Source: Stramenopiles sp. TOSAG23-6
Taxonomy: Eukaryota > Sar
Assembly (NCBI GenBank): GCA_900128565.1
Contig: LT635928.1
Coordinates: 1 to 44,779, forward strand
DNA: 44,779 nucleotides
Direction: 5' to 3'
Part shown: piece after piece, positions 30,756 to 40,043 of the stretch
Numbering within the stretch: position 1 is the stretch's first letter
Layout: every line of letters starts with the position of its first letter
Translations under genes and position numbers: made by a program
The notes under the pieces: model-generated
Seen by the model: the letters and a program-made list of their open reading frames with translations, nothing else
Told to the model about the DNA's origin: nothing
Database searches by the model: none

Positions 30756-33700
30756 TTACCTTCCACTTGCATTCCTCTCTAACGATAATCTAAGGACATC
30801 AATCTGTCCACTCAACCCCTCAATTTCTTCTTGTAAATGTTTATTTTCACCATGTGCACGATCTAATTCTTCTTCTTTAGCTCCCATTATTTCAAGTAGT
30901 ACAGAATGTTTCATTTTTATATCCTTTGTAAATCCTAATAATTTTTTCTCATTTTCACGAGATTTTTCAAGTTCAGTTTTACATTTTTCTTCTTTATCTG
31001 TAGCAGCTACTAAACTATTTATCAATTCTCTATGATTATTTTCTAATTGGAAAATCTTTCGTTGGAGGGTCCGTATTTCATTAGATTTTATACCAAGTAA
31101 TCTTCTTGCCTTTAACAACTCTAAAGCATCTGATGTATTTTTAGTATTTTTTGGGATTTCATTTGTATTACTATTCATATCATCAGTCAAATCTTCAGTA
31201 TCATTTGTCATTGTACCATTTTCAACACTTTTAGAAATTTCATTATTTTCGAGAGAATTATCTTGTGGAATGTTATTTGGTGTAGCATTTGTAGCAAAAC
31301 TGACTTTAAATTTTGTCTGACATTGCAAAAGTTCAAATTCCAAATTATTAATTCGACTTTTTGCTGAAAGTAGGTTTTTTTTTAATGTAGTTATTGACGT
31401 AGCATGATCCTGTATAGATTTCGTTCGCTCAGCACGAATACTGTCTAAAAGTTCCGACAAACCAGCAGCTTGTTGTTTTTCTTTTATTCTCATTTCTTCA
31501 AGTGATTTAACTTCAACTATTTTCTTTTCCAATTTTGTAGAGATTTTCTCCATCGTTTGAATCGCATTTTCTTTTTCTAAAACAGCTGACTCTAAACGTT
31601 TTTCAGCATCATTTCTTTTCATTCGATCTTGATGAGCCATACTTTCAGCAACACTGACTTTACCTTGTAAAATATTTTCCATATTTGCTGACACTGCAGC
31701 AGCAGCATCACTTTCAGCGCGGAGTGTCTGTAATTGAATGACTAATGGTCGCGTAGCATCTGCGTTTGAAGAAATCACTTCTTGGTGACGTAATTCTACA
31801 GTTCGTAGTTTATTTCGTAGTTCTTTGATCTCATTCCGAAAACTTTCACTTCTTTGATGGTTTTCTTTTCTAGATGTTTCAATTTGTTGCTGTAACATAC
31901 TTATTTCTGCTAATAAGGAATCAATTCTATCAATTGATGATTTTGTGTATTTGCTTTTTTCATTTGCCTGCTCTTCCTCATGAGCTTTTAATTTTGTCTG
32001 CGCTACTTCAGAAATCTTCTTAGCATCAGATAAACTTAACGCTGCATCTTCAATGAGTTTTTGAGTCGACTCTTTTGTCTCTTTTAACTCTCGCTTCAAA
32101 GATAAAACTAAAGTTTCTGCTGTTTCCCAATTTTTTTTTAAATCCACAGCATTTGATTTCTGGTTGTCATGTGCTTCATTTAATTCGAGAAATTCTTTTT
32201 CTTTTATTGAAAGTTTGTTTTGTACAGATAATGCTCTCTGACGGTGTTTCAAACTTTCTTCACGTAATAAAGATAATATATTGTGAAAAAATATTTTTTT
32301 TTTACTACGTAATCGTTAGGTACAAAATTTCGTATGAAAAAAAAACAAATTTTGAAATTCAATATAAAAACGTACATTCTTTCTTTGTTTCAGCCAAAGA
32401 ATTTATCGTTTCATTCATACTCGCTTCTGCATTAGCTGCGCGAGAATGTAATTCTCCAAATTCTCGTTGCCTTTTTGCTAACTGGCGCTCACGTACAACT
32501 ACTTTTTGTTCAAGCAAAGAAGTTTTTTTATCCGCTTCTAGAACGGATTTATTGAATAAATTAACTTTTTTGGTCAATTTTTCTACTTCTTGTATTTTAC
32601 TTCTCAGTAAATCTTTGGAATTTTTTAATTCTAACCGAATCTCTGCAATTTCATCTATTGTATCACTCATCAATATTCCATCCACTGAAATTTTATTATC
32701 ATCATTTTTTAATTTAGTTTCTTGTATTTGTGTTTTTTGTATACAAATATCCTTATTATTATTGCTATCATTATTATTTTCTTCTTCGTTGTCGATTGTA
32801 AGAGTTTTATCATCAGACGTTCTATTGACAATAACACCATTGCTATTCTTATCCATTTTATTATCATCATCAGGTATTGTTGTAGTACCACCAGTGCTTG
32901 TAGAAGCAACAACAGCAACTTTATCAGAAATAGATGCATTACTATTTGTACTGCCACTACTACTGACACCTTCAACAAAAACAACTTTATGTTTTTCAGT
33001 TAACTCAAATATTTCATTTCGGAGTTTTTCCGTTGTTTTCTTTTCTTCAGATAAATCAATTTCAAACTGTTGGGCAGAAATAAGTTTAGACTTCTGCGTT
33101 TCGAATGCAACTTTAAATTTATGCGCGATTGCTTTAAGCCTTTCCATTCTAGATTTCATTTCATCTTTTTCTTTCGTTGACTGTACATGCTGTTTCTCCA
33201 GAGAAGAAGTTTTTTCCTTTTCTGACTCAAGTTCATCGGTCAACTTAGAATTTACACCAACCATTGTTTGAAGTTGCTCTTCACGCTTCTTTAATGCAAA
33301 TTTCAATTGTTTGATTTCATTCGACTGTATCTTTAGACGGGATTCTAAGTCATCAACAGGAACAACTATTGTTGATTTAGCAGAGTCATCAATAGGAACA
33401 ACTGTTGTTGAATCAGCAGAGTCATCAATAGGAACAACTGTAGTTGATTCAGCAGAGTCATCAATAGGAACAACTGTAGTTGATTCAGCAGAGTCGTCTC
33501 TGTGTTCTGTGGGTCCCGTTGACAAGCTTGAGGATAAATCACCATCTTTCGTATTATCAATTATTAGGTCTTGTTTTGATTGTATAGGCTTTTCTTCAGG
33601 TAAACTATCCTTTTTGAGGCTATTTTCAGGTGTGGTAGAGTCTTGGACAAGTGAAGAAACTGATACCCCAGGAAGATCTTTGGTGGCGGAGTCAACTGGT

Positions 33701-33858
33701 AATTCCTTACCAGTTCCATTTTCTATATTTCTTTTACCTGATACACCATTCGCTATAGCTTCTATCTTGTTAACACCAACAGCATTATCAAAGTGAGCCT
33801 CCATGTTCTTATGCATCTGGGCTGCACTATCCAATACAGCAGAAAAGCTATCCCACAT
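30756..33858 (-). CDS. 1000-residue coiled-coil protein, golgin-like
   Basis: Exons are 32376-33858 and 30756-32275, joined over introner copy G. It begins MWDSFSAVLDSAAQMHKN, then has a disordered Ser/Asp/Thr-rich part with four VVPIDDSAEST repeats. Almost continuous heptad-patterned coiled coil follows from about residue 180 to the end, interrupted by a polar Asn/Ser linker around 300-360 and another near 790-830. No GRIP or membrane segment is seen at the C-terminus (LSLERNASGR). Similar layouts occur in golgins and centrosomal proteins; the specific family is not determined. Upstream of it a 490-bp divergent spacer separates it from the RING-MFS gene. Confidence 0.8.
32276..32375 (-). mobile_element. 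introner-like intron, copy G
   Basis: 100 bp: GTACGTTTTTATAT start, ATACGAAATTTTGTACCTAAC block (21 bases, quoted less its first base: TACGAAATTTTGTACCTAAC), CACAATATAT end. The upstream reading frame stops inside it. Removal forms the codon T+TA (Leu) and joins KKE-L-SLLREESLK (phase 1), continuing the coiled coil. Ends in AT. Confidence 0.9.
33353..33500. repeat. 36-bp coding minisatellite, four copies
   Basis: Units starting at 33380, 33416, 33452 and 33488 (last partial) encode a 12-residue acidic repeat (DDSAESTTVVPI) in the coiled-coil protein. Confidence 0.9.
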
Positions 33859-34348
33859 TGTTCAAACTTTGAATATCAAAATCAAAAAGAAGTAACTGAC
33901 CTACGCTCGTTTATACAATACTCTAATTAACGTTATACAAATAGGAGCAAAGATGTTGAAGCATATAATCCAATGATTAACTTGTTACAGACTTGTTGGG
34001 TAGTTTTCTTTCAATGTCATTCCCCAGCGTAAAATAGTCTTGGTGAGTCCTTGGGTGTATGAATTTATGTGGCCGCCAAAGAGATCTGATTCAGAGAGAG
34101 AGAGAGAGGAGGAACTGAACATTGGGAACAGGTTTGTGTTTGCCGAAGAAAATTTGAAATTCTTTCGTTTCAGGCAAATATATATAGGAATTCATATGTC
34201 TGTCACGTGATTGTTCGTAAATATAACTGTTACAACAACAGAGAACTAAATACTGCATAGATCTGTAAATGGCATCCAAAAGTCTCCTTCATCTAGTTTC
34301 CGTCAATTTTTAAATCTGCAATTACTGTATTATTGACTTGCAAAAATT
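33859..34348. promoter_or_regulatory. divergent spacer with GA microsatellite
   Basis: 490 bp between the coiled-coil gene and the RING-MFS gene. An AGAGAGAGAGAGAG tract lies at about 34094-34108. Otherwise AT-rich; a short ORF at 34091-34279 on the minus strand looks spurious. No RNA gene recognised. Confidence 0.5.
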
Positions 34349-36811
34349 ATGGAAAAAATGCTACCTGAAAATTTTTATAGATATGACAAGGGAATTTTTC
34401 TGAATGAAGAAAATGAAAAGATACAAAAATATCGTAGAAACTACCGCAAGTGGAGACTTCGTGGAAGCACGGGGGCAGTGGGCGAGGTCGGTGATTGTAT
34501 TAGTGATCCTTTACAGTATTCACATGATATTATTATTGATGTCGACAAAGTAAATTGTGCAATATGTCAGAAAGAAGCGCGTTGCCCAGTTTCACTGAAA
34601 TGTGCAGGACATCATATATTTTGTTGGAAATGTCTAAAGCTTGCTGACTCAGCACAAACAAAACGCGCTTGTCCTTTGTGTCGCGAAAGTCTTCAATCAC
34701 TTGATCCATCATATCACAATGTAGAAGTATTTAGAATGATGACATTACATGGAAAGAAGAAAACAAGAAACAAGTCTCTTCATTTAGAATTGAAGATACT
34801 TTCTGATGATGAACCAGCAGATGAAAAGTACATAACGAAAAAGGAATATAATCTTGTTGAAACAAATTCACGTTTTGAAACGAAAGATAATTTATTAAAA
34901 TCGGATGCTCCATTTCCGTGGAAGTTACTGCTGCCAACTCTATTTGTCACTGGTGTGGCAAATGTACGTTTTCATTTCAATTTCGAATTTTTTTCTTATA
35001 CGAAATTTTGTACCTAACAAAAAACATTTGAATGAAAAATATTTTTCCAAAATATATTTAACTTGGACATTTCATACAGCTTACTTACCTTTCATGGTTG
35101 ACTATGTAAATAAAGAAAAATCATCCAATGCTTCCAATCCTAACCAGAATGATTCTTTAAATTCTGTAGGATATCAAATTGGCTGGATAATTGCTTGTAT
35201 GTTTTCATTATTTATTTCAAATTTATTTTTTTACTATGAAAATTTTGTACCTAATGAATTGTTTTTGACTAAAAAACAAATATTTTTCACAGAACTTCGT
35301 TTCAGTTTGGGCAATTGATATCTTCATATTCTTGGGGTCAAATTTGTGATAAATGGGGTCGAAAACCTACCCTATTGTTATCCTCGATGTGCTGCTGCAT
35401 TTTCTTTGTTTTCTTTGGTTTCAGTAGAAAACTATGGACAATGTTATTATTTCGGTTTGGAAGTGGTGCTTTGAATGGTGTAGTAACAGTAAGTAAGTCT
35501 GTCATAGGAGATATTTGCTCTGGAATTCACATTGGTAAATGTTGGAGTCTTCTCGGAGCAATGTATGGATTTAGTCGCACATTTGGTCCAGCACTTGGTG
35601 AATCGTTGTCGCAACCATCTGATAAATATTCATATTTTAGTGATATTTCATTCTTTAGAGCTTATCCTTTTGCATTACCATCACTTTTTGTAGGTACATT
35701 TGCTTTCATTGCATTTATTATTGGATTTTTCTATTTGAAGGAGACAAAACCACAAGATTATAAAAAGGATATAGAAATGCTGGACTTTGAATATGATGTA
35801 ATAAAAACTAATGATGATACGCTAACCACTAGTGTGGAATATAATGTAATAAAGACTAATGATGATACTCTGAACACTAGTATGGAATATAATGTAATTA
35901 AGACTAATGATGATACTCTAAACTCTAGTATTGAGATGGAAGCGAGGGATACACGTATTGACATAGATAATGCAACCAGCGTTGTTAAACAAATAGAAAT
36001 TAGTGAAAATGATACAACAAAGATAGATAATACTGTTAAATGTTATGATGATAACCCGAGTAGCAAGGATGAATCAAATACCAAACGAATACTGAAAGAT
36101 CCAAACTGTGTCACAGCATTATCACTATATTTTTGGTTCGCAGCTGCAGAAGGTATCACATCAGTGGGTATTCCACTTTGGCTCATATCTTCAAATGAAG
36201 CTGGGGGTTTGGAGTACACTGCAAAAGATGTCTCATATCTCTATTCTATTGCTGGAGTTTTTGAGATCCCCTGGCAAATTTTTGTATTTCCTTTATTATC
36301 AAATACTTATGGTTTCTTGTTTTTACTTCGGATGGCAATCTTTAGTTGGATTTCAGTCATTTTGACGATGCCTTTTATTGTACCATTATTTATTTCAAAA
36401 GATGAAACTGGAATTTCTACATCTACCACGAATACAGTTACATATTCTAATTCAGAAACTGATACAAATATAATAGTATGGTGTATAATTTGTATTTATT
36501 TCACTGTAATAACAGTATGTCAAGTAACTTCATTCTATTCAATTTTCCCAATCATTAATGCTTCAGCTTCCAAAATGGATGTAGGGACTATCAATGGAAT
36601 GTCACAAGTGATAGCAGCATTTGCTCGACTACTAGCCCCAATTATTGGTTCAAATATTGCTGCGTGGACAGCAACAACAGAATCGAATAAGAAGAAATTA
36701 AATGGAACTTCATATCCATATCATGCCATTTTATTTGGAGTTGCTGGAATATTTGCATCGGTTGTAATAAAACAAACATATAAAATCAAAGTATCAAAAT
36801 TAAGAAAATGA
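34349..36811 (+). CDS. RING-finger / MFS transporter fusion protein
   Basis: Exons are 34349-34963, 35058-35196 and 35298-36811, 755 residues. Exon 1 encodes a RING-HC (CAIC...CAGHHIFCWKC...CPLC, about 71-115) and then, in the same exon, the start of the first MFS membrane helix (FPWKLLLPTLFVTGVAN). Exons 2-3 give the MFS: GYQIGWIIASFQFG, SSYSWGQICDKWGRKP (motif A between TM2 and TM3), FRFGSGALNG, DICSGIHIGKCWSLLGAMYG, and a central loop with three 16-residue repeats. The MFS half resembles the ZIFL/tetracycline-resistance-like group. An E3-type RING joined to a transporter suggests self-ubiquitination or partner turnover at the membrane. Both introns are introner copies (E and F). Confidence 0.88.
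34964..35057 (+). mobile_element. introner-like intron, copy E
   Basis: 94 bp: GTACGTTTTC start, TACGAAATTTTGTACCTAAC block, CAAAATATAT end. The flanking frames differ by one base; removal joins GVAN/LTWTFHTAYL in TM1 (phase 0). An AG at 35079 would leave the wrong frame. Ends in AT. Confidence 0.9.
35197..35297 (+). mobile_element. introner-like intron, copy F (odd 3' end)
   Basis: 101 bp: GTATGTTTTC start, AAATTTTGTACCTAAT block, end region TTTTTCACAGAACTT. The CACAG looks like a normal 3' splice site, but using it creates a TAA codon at once. A join to 35298 (phase 1, codon T+CG) gives GWIIA-S-FQFG, ungapped against ZIFL-type GFVGCSYMLG; 35295 would add one serine. The end position matches the family consensus length. 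Confidence 0.75.
35789..35932. repeat. 48-bp coding minisatellite, three copies
   Basis: Units at 35789, 35837 and 35885 encode EYNVIKTNDDTLNTSM-type repeats in the cytosolic central loop of the RING-MFS protein. Confidence 0.9.
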
Positions 36812-36920
36812 TTCATCGAAATAATAATAAAACATTTGTATAAAAATTAAGACAAAATAGTTCATCGAAATAATAATAAAACATGTAAAAAAGACAAAAA
36901 ATAATTTATCGAAATTAATA
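36812..36920. repeat. imperfect ~49-bp tandem repeat just after the RING-MFS stop
   Basis: TTCATCGAAATAATAATAAA begins at 36812 and 36861; a third, decayed copy (TTTATCGAAATTAATAAA) begins at 36905. The array starts right after the stop codon. Confidence 0.75.
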
Positions 36921-36953
36921 AAAAAGAGTAAAACATTGATTTTTCAAAAAAAA

Positions 36954-38446
36954 CTAATCCAACTTTCCACGCTTCTCCTTCTTTGTTTTTGTTTTTGTTT
37001 TTATCTTTGTTTTTGTATTTTCATTTACCTTTTTCAAATTTTTTCCTTTATTTTTTTGGTCTCTGTGAGAAATATTCTTTAAATAACTTTGTGACGTCAT
37101 TTCGTTGACCTCCTTCGGATGTTCTTTCGCCCATGATAAAGATCTTGGGTATATAACTTCCATCAAATTAGTATACCATCCATGGTTATAAATATTTTTA
37201 ATTTCAACTCCTATCAGTTTTACAAATCTCTCTGGGATCTGATGTATTATAAAAAAATATTTCAAACATTTGAAATTCGTTAGGTACAAAATTTCGTATA
37301 TGAAAAAAAAATAGATTTAAAATTAATTTTAAAATGAATGATAAAAACAAACATGATATTCTTCAAAATTTGGATTATCTCCACGACGCATTGCATCCTC
37401 TCGAATCTTTTTATTTCTCTTTGTTAAAAAATTAGCCTTTTCTATGAAATACTTCAAATCATCGTATTTATATCCTTCATTTGTCGTCATATTTCGAAGA
37501 ACTAAAGAAAAATGATAAAGTGTAAATACAAATATGACAACACCCATTACTGACGCAGTTATGCATAGACCCATCATATAATTATACTTACTTAACATGA
37601 ATCTAAAAACTATGAGTACTGTTGCTTGTGTTCGCTCTCCAGTGATAGCACTCCGAAACGTTGCTTCAAATAAATTGAGATCGTGAACAATCGATAGTAA
37701 AGTCATGTATTGTGAAAAAACACGACATCACAAAAAAACATCGTTAGGTACGAAATTTCGTACGAAAAAAAATTGAAATTGAAAAAAAACAAAAAAACAT
37801 ACATACCAATCGCCCAGCCACCATACATTAACAATAGCGAAGAACTCAAGATAAATTGTAAGAAATACCAATGGTTTTCTTCCCCAACTGGTTGGGCAAT
37901 CCACCCACAATAATGATCATATCTGGAAACATTTACACCCATTATTGAACAAAATTTAGAACGCGCTGGTTTTCGAAAACCAGCGGTACGGCAAACGTCG
38001 GGGTAATATATTTGTTGGTCGTATTCATAATTGTCAAAACGTCTGTGTGTAATACTTGTAATATATCCTGGTTCTTTTGAGCACGCCTGGTAGAATTTAA
38101 ACAATGTATAGAACATTAATCCTGTCCATAAGATTTTGTGTATTTCGCCAACATACTTATTTGGAACCATAGGGAAAACTGTAAACATTGCAATACCCCA
38201 ACCTCCGAGAATGAGACCAAGGTACATAATTTGCAACACAGGATTTCGTTGTTTGAACATATAGTGAAAAGCATTATAAGCATATGTAATCAAAAAGCCT
38301 AATCCTACTGATCTGAGAATTTTTTTCAAATAATGACCAAGGCTAAAAAATGATCTATTCAAAAAGTTATCCTGCGACGTGCACATGACAACGTAAAAGC
38401 TCGTCAAAATTGACAGAATGATAAATGCAGGCACAAGAAGCGACAT
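36954..38446 (-). CDS. DHHC-family palmitoyltransferase, DHYC variant with degraded zinc ligands
   Basis: Exons are 37803-38446, 37353-37704 and 36954-37241, 427 residues, start at ATG 38446. Several membrane segments flank the catalytic loop: VCRTAGFRKPARSKFC, SIMGVNVSRYDHYC, GWIAQPVGEENHWYFLQF. The catalytic Cys is retained in DHYC, a form also used by yeast Akr1. However, several zinc-ligand positions of the CCHC/DHHC domain are replaced: CxxC to CRTA, the HC His to Phe, two later Cys to Met and Asn, and the Cys after DHHC to Pro. The C-terminal NIYNHGWYTNLMEVIYP fits the PaCCT motif. A Lys-rich tail follows. Overall closest to ZDHHC4-like KPARSKHC proteins. Two introners interrupt it. Confidence 0.85.
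37242..37352 (-). mobile_element. introner-like intron, copy I
   Basis: 111 bp, the longest copy: GTTTGTTTTT start, TACGAAATTTTGTACCTAAC block, TTTTATAATACAT end. Joins EEYH/QIPERFVKL in phase 0 and places the PaCCT motif in frame. Ends in AT. Confidence 0.88.
37705..37802 (-). mobile_element. introner-like intron, copy H
   Basis: 98 bp: GTATGTTTT start, perfect 16-bp palindrome GTACGAAATTTCGTAC followed by CTAAC, CACAATACAT end. The exon codon AT+G joins WAIG-M-TLLSIVH (phase 2). An adjacent upstream GT (four bases earlier) is an alternative, but GTATGTTTT is the family start. An ATG repeat flanks it, as in copy B. Ends in AT. Confidence 0.9.
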
Positions 38447-38752
38447 TTTCAATATACACTGTAATAGACCAGACGCAAAAAAATAACTACTATGTAATAT
38501 GTAATGAACTTCGTGAAAGAAACAGACCCTTGTAAAAAGAACAGCAATGTTAATGTGTATACTTTCTTTTTCTAAACTCTCGAGTGTTTGGATTGCGATT
38601 GGCCGCTATTCATGACTGGCTAAAGCGCTAAACAAACGTACGAAAAGCTATCATTTAACCCTAACCCTACTATATAGGTAGTCGCGCGGGGTTGAGCCTC
38701 AACGTCGATTAAAAAATAAAGTTTGGTAAAAAAAATCATTATTTATATTTTT
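38447..38752. promoter_or_regulatory. spacer upstream of DHHC gene with telomere-like dimer
   Basis: 306 bp between two minus-strand genes. AACCCTAACCCT sits at 38657-38668, about 210 bp upstream of the DHHC start, near a short GC-rich patch (GTCGCGCGGGG). It includes the SLC35F 3' UTR. No gene seen. Confidence 0.55.
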
Positions 38753-39814
38753 TTACATTTCAGATTGACCAACTTCAACAGAAGTAACAAAAGGAAGAGA
38801 ACATTCATTCATTGTTGTTTCCTTATTTTCCCATGAATCAACATCCTTATCAATCACATCTTCACTATTTCTATTCTTTTGTTTTTCACTGAGACGAGAC
38901 ACAACTTTATCTTTACTATAACTACAAATACCAATAATAATTAAAAAGGCAGCTAAAATATAAAAATGATTCGGAAATACATGATCAATCACAATTCGAA
39001 CAATTACAGCCCAGAGGTTCGAAGTTAGTAAAGATATATTAAAAAAGGCTGAATCAGAAAGTCGCAGCATGAAAGCAGTCATGCAATACATACTACACAA
39101 ACAAATGACAAATCCAGTCATATAACAAACTGTATGAAGATCTAATGTAAATTCTGACGTTTCACAAAGAATAAATGACTGGGATATAGAAATAATACTG
39201 CCAAATAAACCAAGCATACCTAAAAATTCAAGTGGGTTATGAACTTTTACGACACTTTCTTGACCTACGTTAGATGTCGCGTAGAGAGAAGCGCCAAGTA
39301 AGCACAGTAAGTTACCTAAAAGTGGATTTCTTGCAGTAGAAGAATTTGTAGTTGAAACATCCGAATAAAATAATGCACCAATTCCTGAGAAACATAAAAT
39401 ACAGCCAATGAAATGATATCGAGTATATTTTGCTGTAAGGAAAATGTAGGATAAAAACATACAAACAGGAACAGAGAAGCAATCCAAAAGTAAAATACTC
39501 GTCACTTTTGTATACTGATAGGCTTTTACCACAACAAAATTTGCTTCGACGTCAAACAATGCTAGGATTGCATATTTCCACCAACAACCTTCTAGTGTAA
39601 AACCACCACGCTTGATAAATAAATACGGGAGAAACATTGACAAAAGTATATAATTAGGACATGACTGTAAAGCAGGTGCGTCAAAGCCTCTTTTCTCGAG
39701 GAGACTGGAAAAAAGACCAGTACCTCCAATACAAAATGAAATAAGCTGCCCAAATAAGATTTGCTTAATTGTTAATTGTGTACATATGCTCCATTTCTTT
39801 CTTGTCGTCGACAT
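38753..39814 (-). CDS. SLC35F1/F2-family solute transporter
   Basis: 353 residues with about ten hydrophobic segments. The family signature AILALFDVEANFVVVKAYQY and TKVTSILLLDCFSVPVCMFL at about 85-120 match the SLC35F1/F2/F6 (DUF914) group of the drug/metabolite transporter superfamily. Later segments include FIGCILCFSGIGALFYSDV and LCLLGASLYATSNVGQE, also typical. The substrate is not established for most members. N- and C-termini are short and cytosolic, the latter with charged residues. Intronless; divergent from the ankyrin-TPR gene. Confidence 0.92.
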   Translation of the reverse strand: MSTTRKKWSICTQLTIKQILFGQLISFCIGGTGLFSSLLEKRGFDAPALQSCPNYILLSMFLPYLFIKRGGFTLEGCWWKYAILALFDVEANFVVVKAYQYTKVTSILLLDCFSVPVCMFLSYIFLTAKYTRYHFIGCILCFSGIGALFYSDVSTTNSSTARNPLLGNLLCLLGASLYATSNVGQESVVKVHNPLEFLGMLGLFGSIISISQSFILCETSEFTLDLHTVCYMTGFVICLCSMYCMTAFMLRLSDSAFFNISLLTSNLWAVIVRIVIDHVFPNHFYILAAFLIIIGICSYSKDKVVSRLSEKQKNRNSEDVIDKDVDSWENKETTMNECSLPFVTSVEVGQSEM

Positions 39815-39927
39815 GATAATTCAAAGACTATATTATATTGTCGTGATTACTATTGGAGTGTCGATGTTCTACTGGAATATAGAGCCGGTGCGTGTCTGTT
39901 ATGACAAACGACAAGTAGTAATTAGGC

Positions 39928-39940
39928 TAGGGTTAGGGTT
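39928..39940 (+). repeat. telomere-like dimer in divergent promoter
   Basis: TAGGGTTAGGGTT lies in the 229-bp spacer between SLC35F (-) and the ankyrin-TPR gene (+), about 105 bp upstream of the latter's start. Confidence 0.75.
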
Positions 39941-40043
39941 ACGTAGAAATATTTCGATTCAGCAACAGTTCTCAACACCGTTGTGGTTTCCTGCCTTGTA
40001 CTAAACTAAACGTAGGGCTCATTGGACCTAAATCCTATTTACA

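Noticed and set aside
33970-34010. Possible further introner remnant near TTGTTGGGTAG
   Set aside because: Resembles the complement of CACCCAAC, but lacks the palindrome and both ends.
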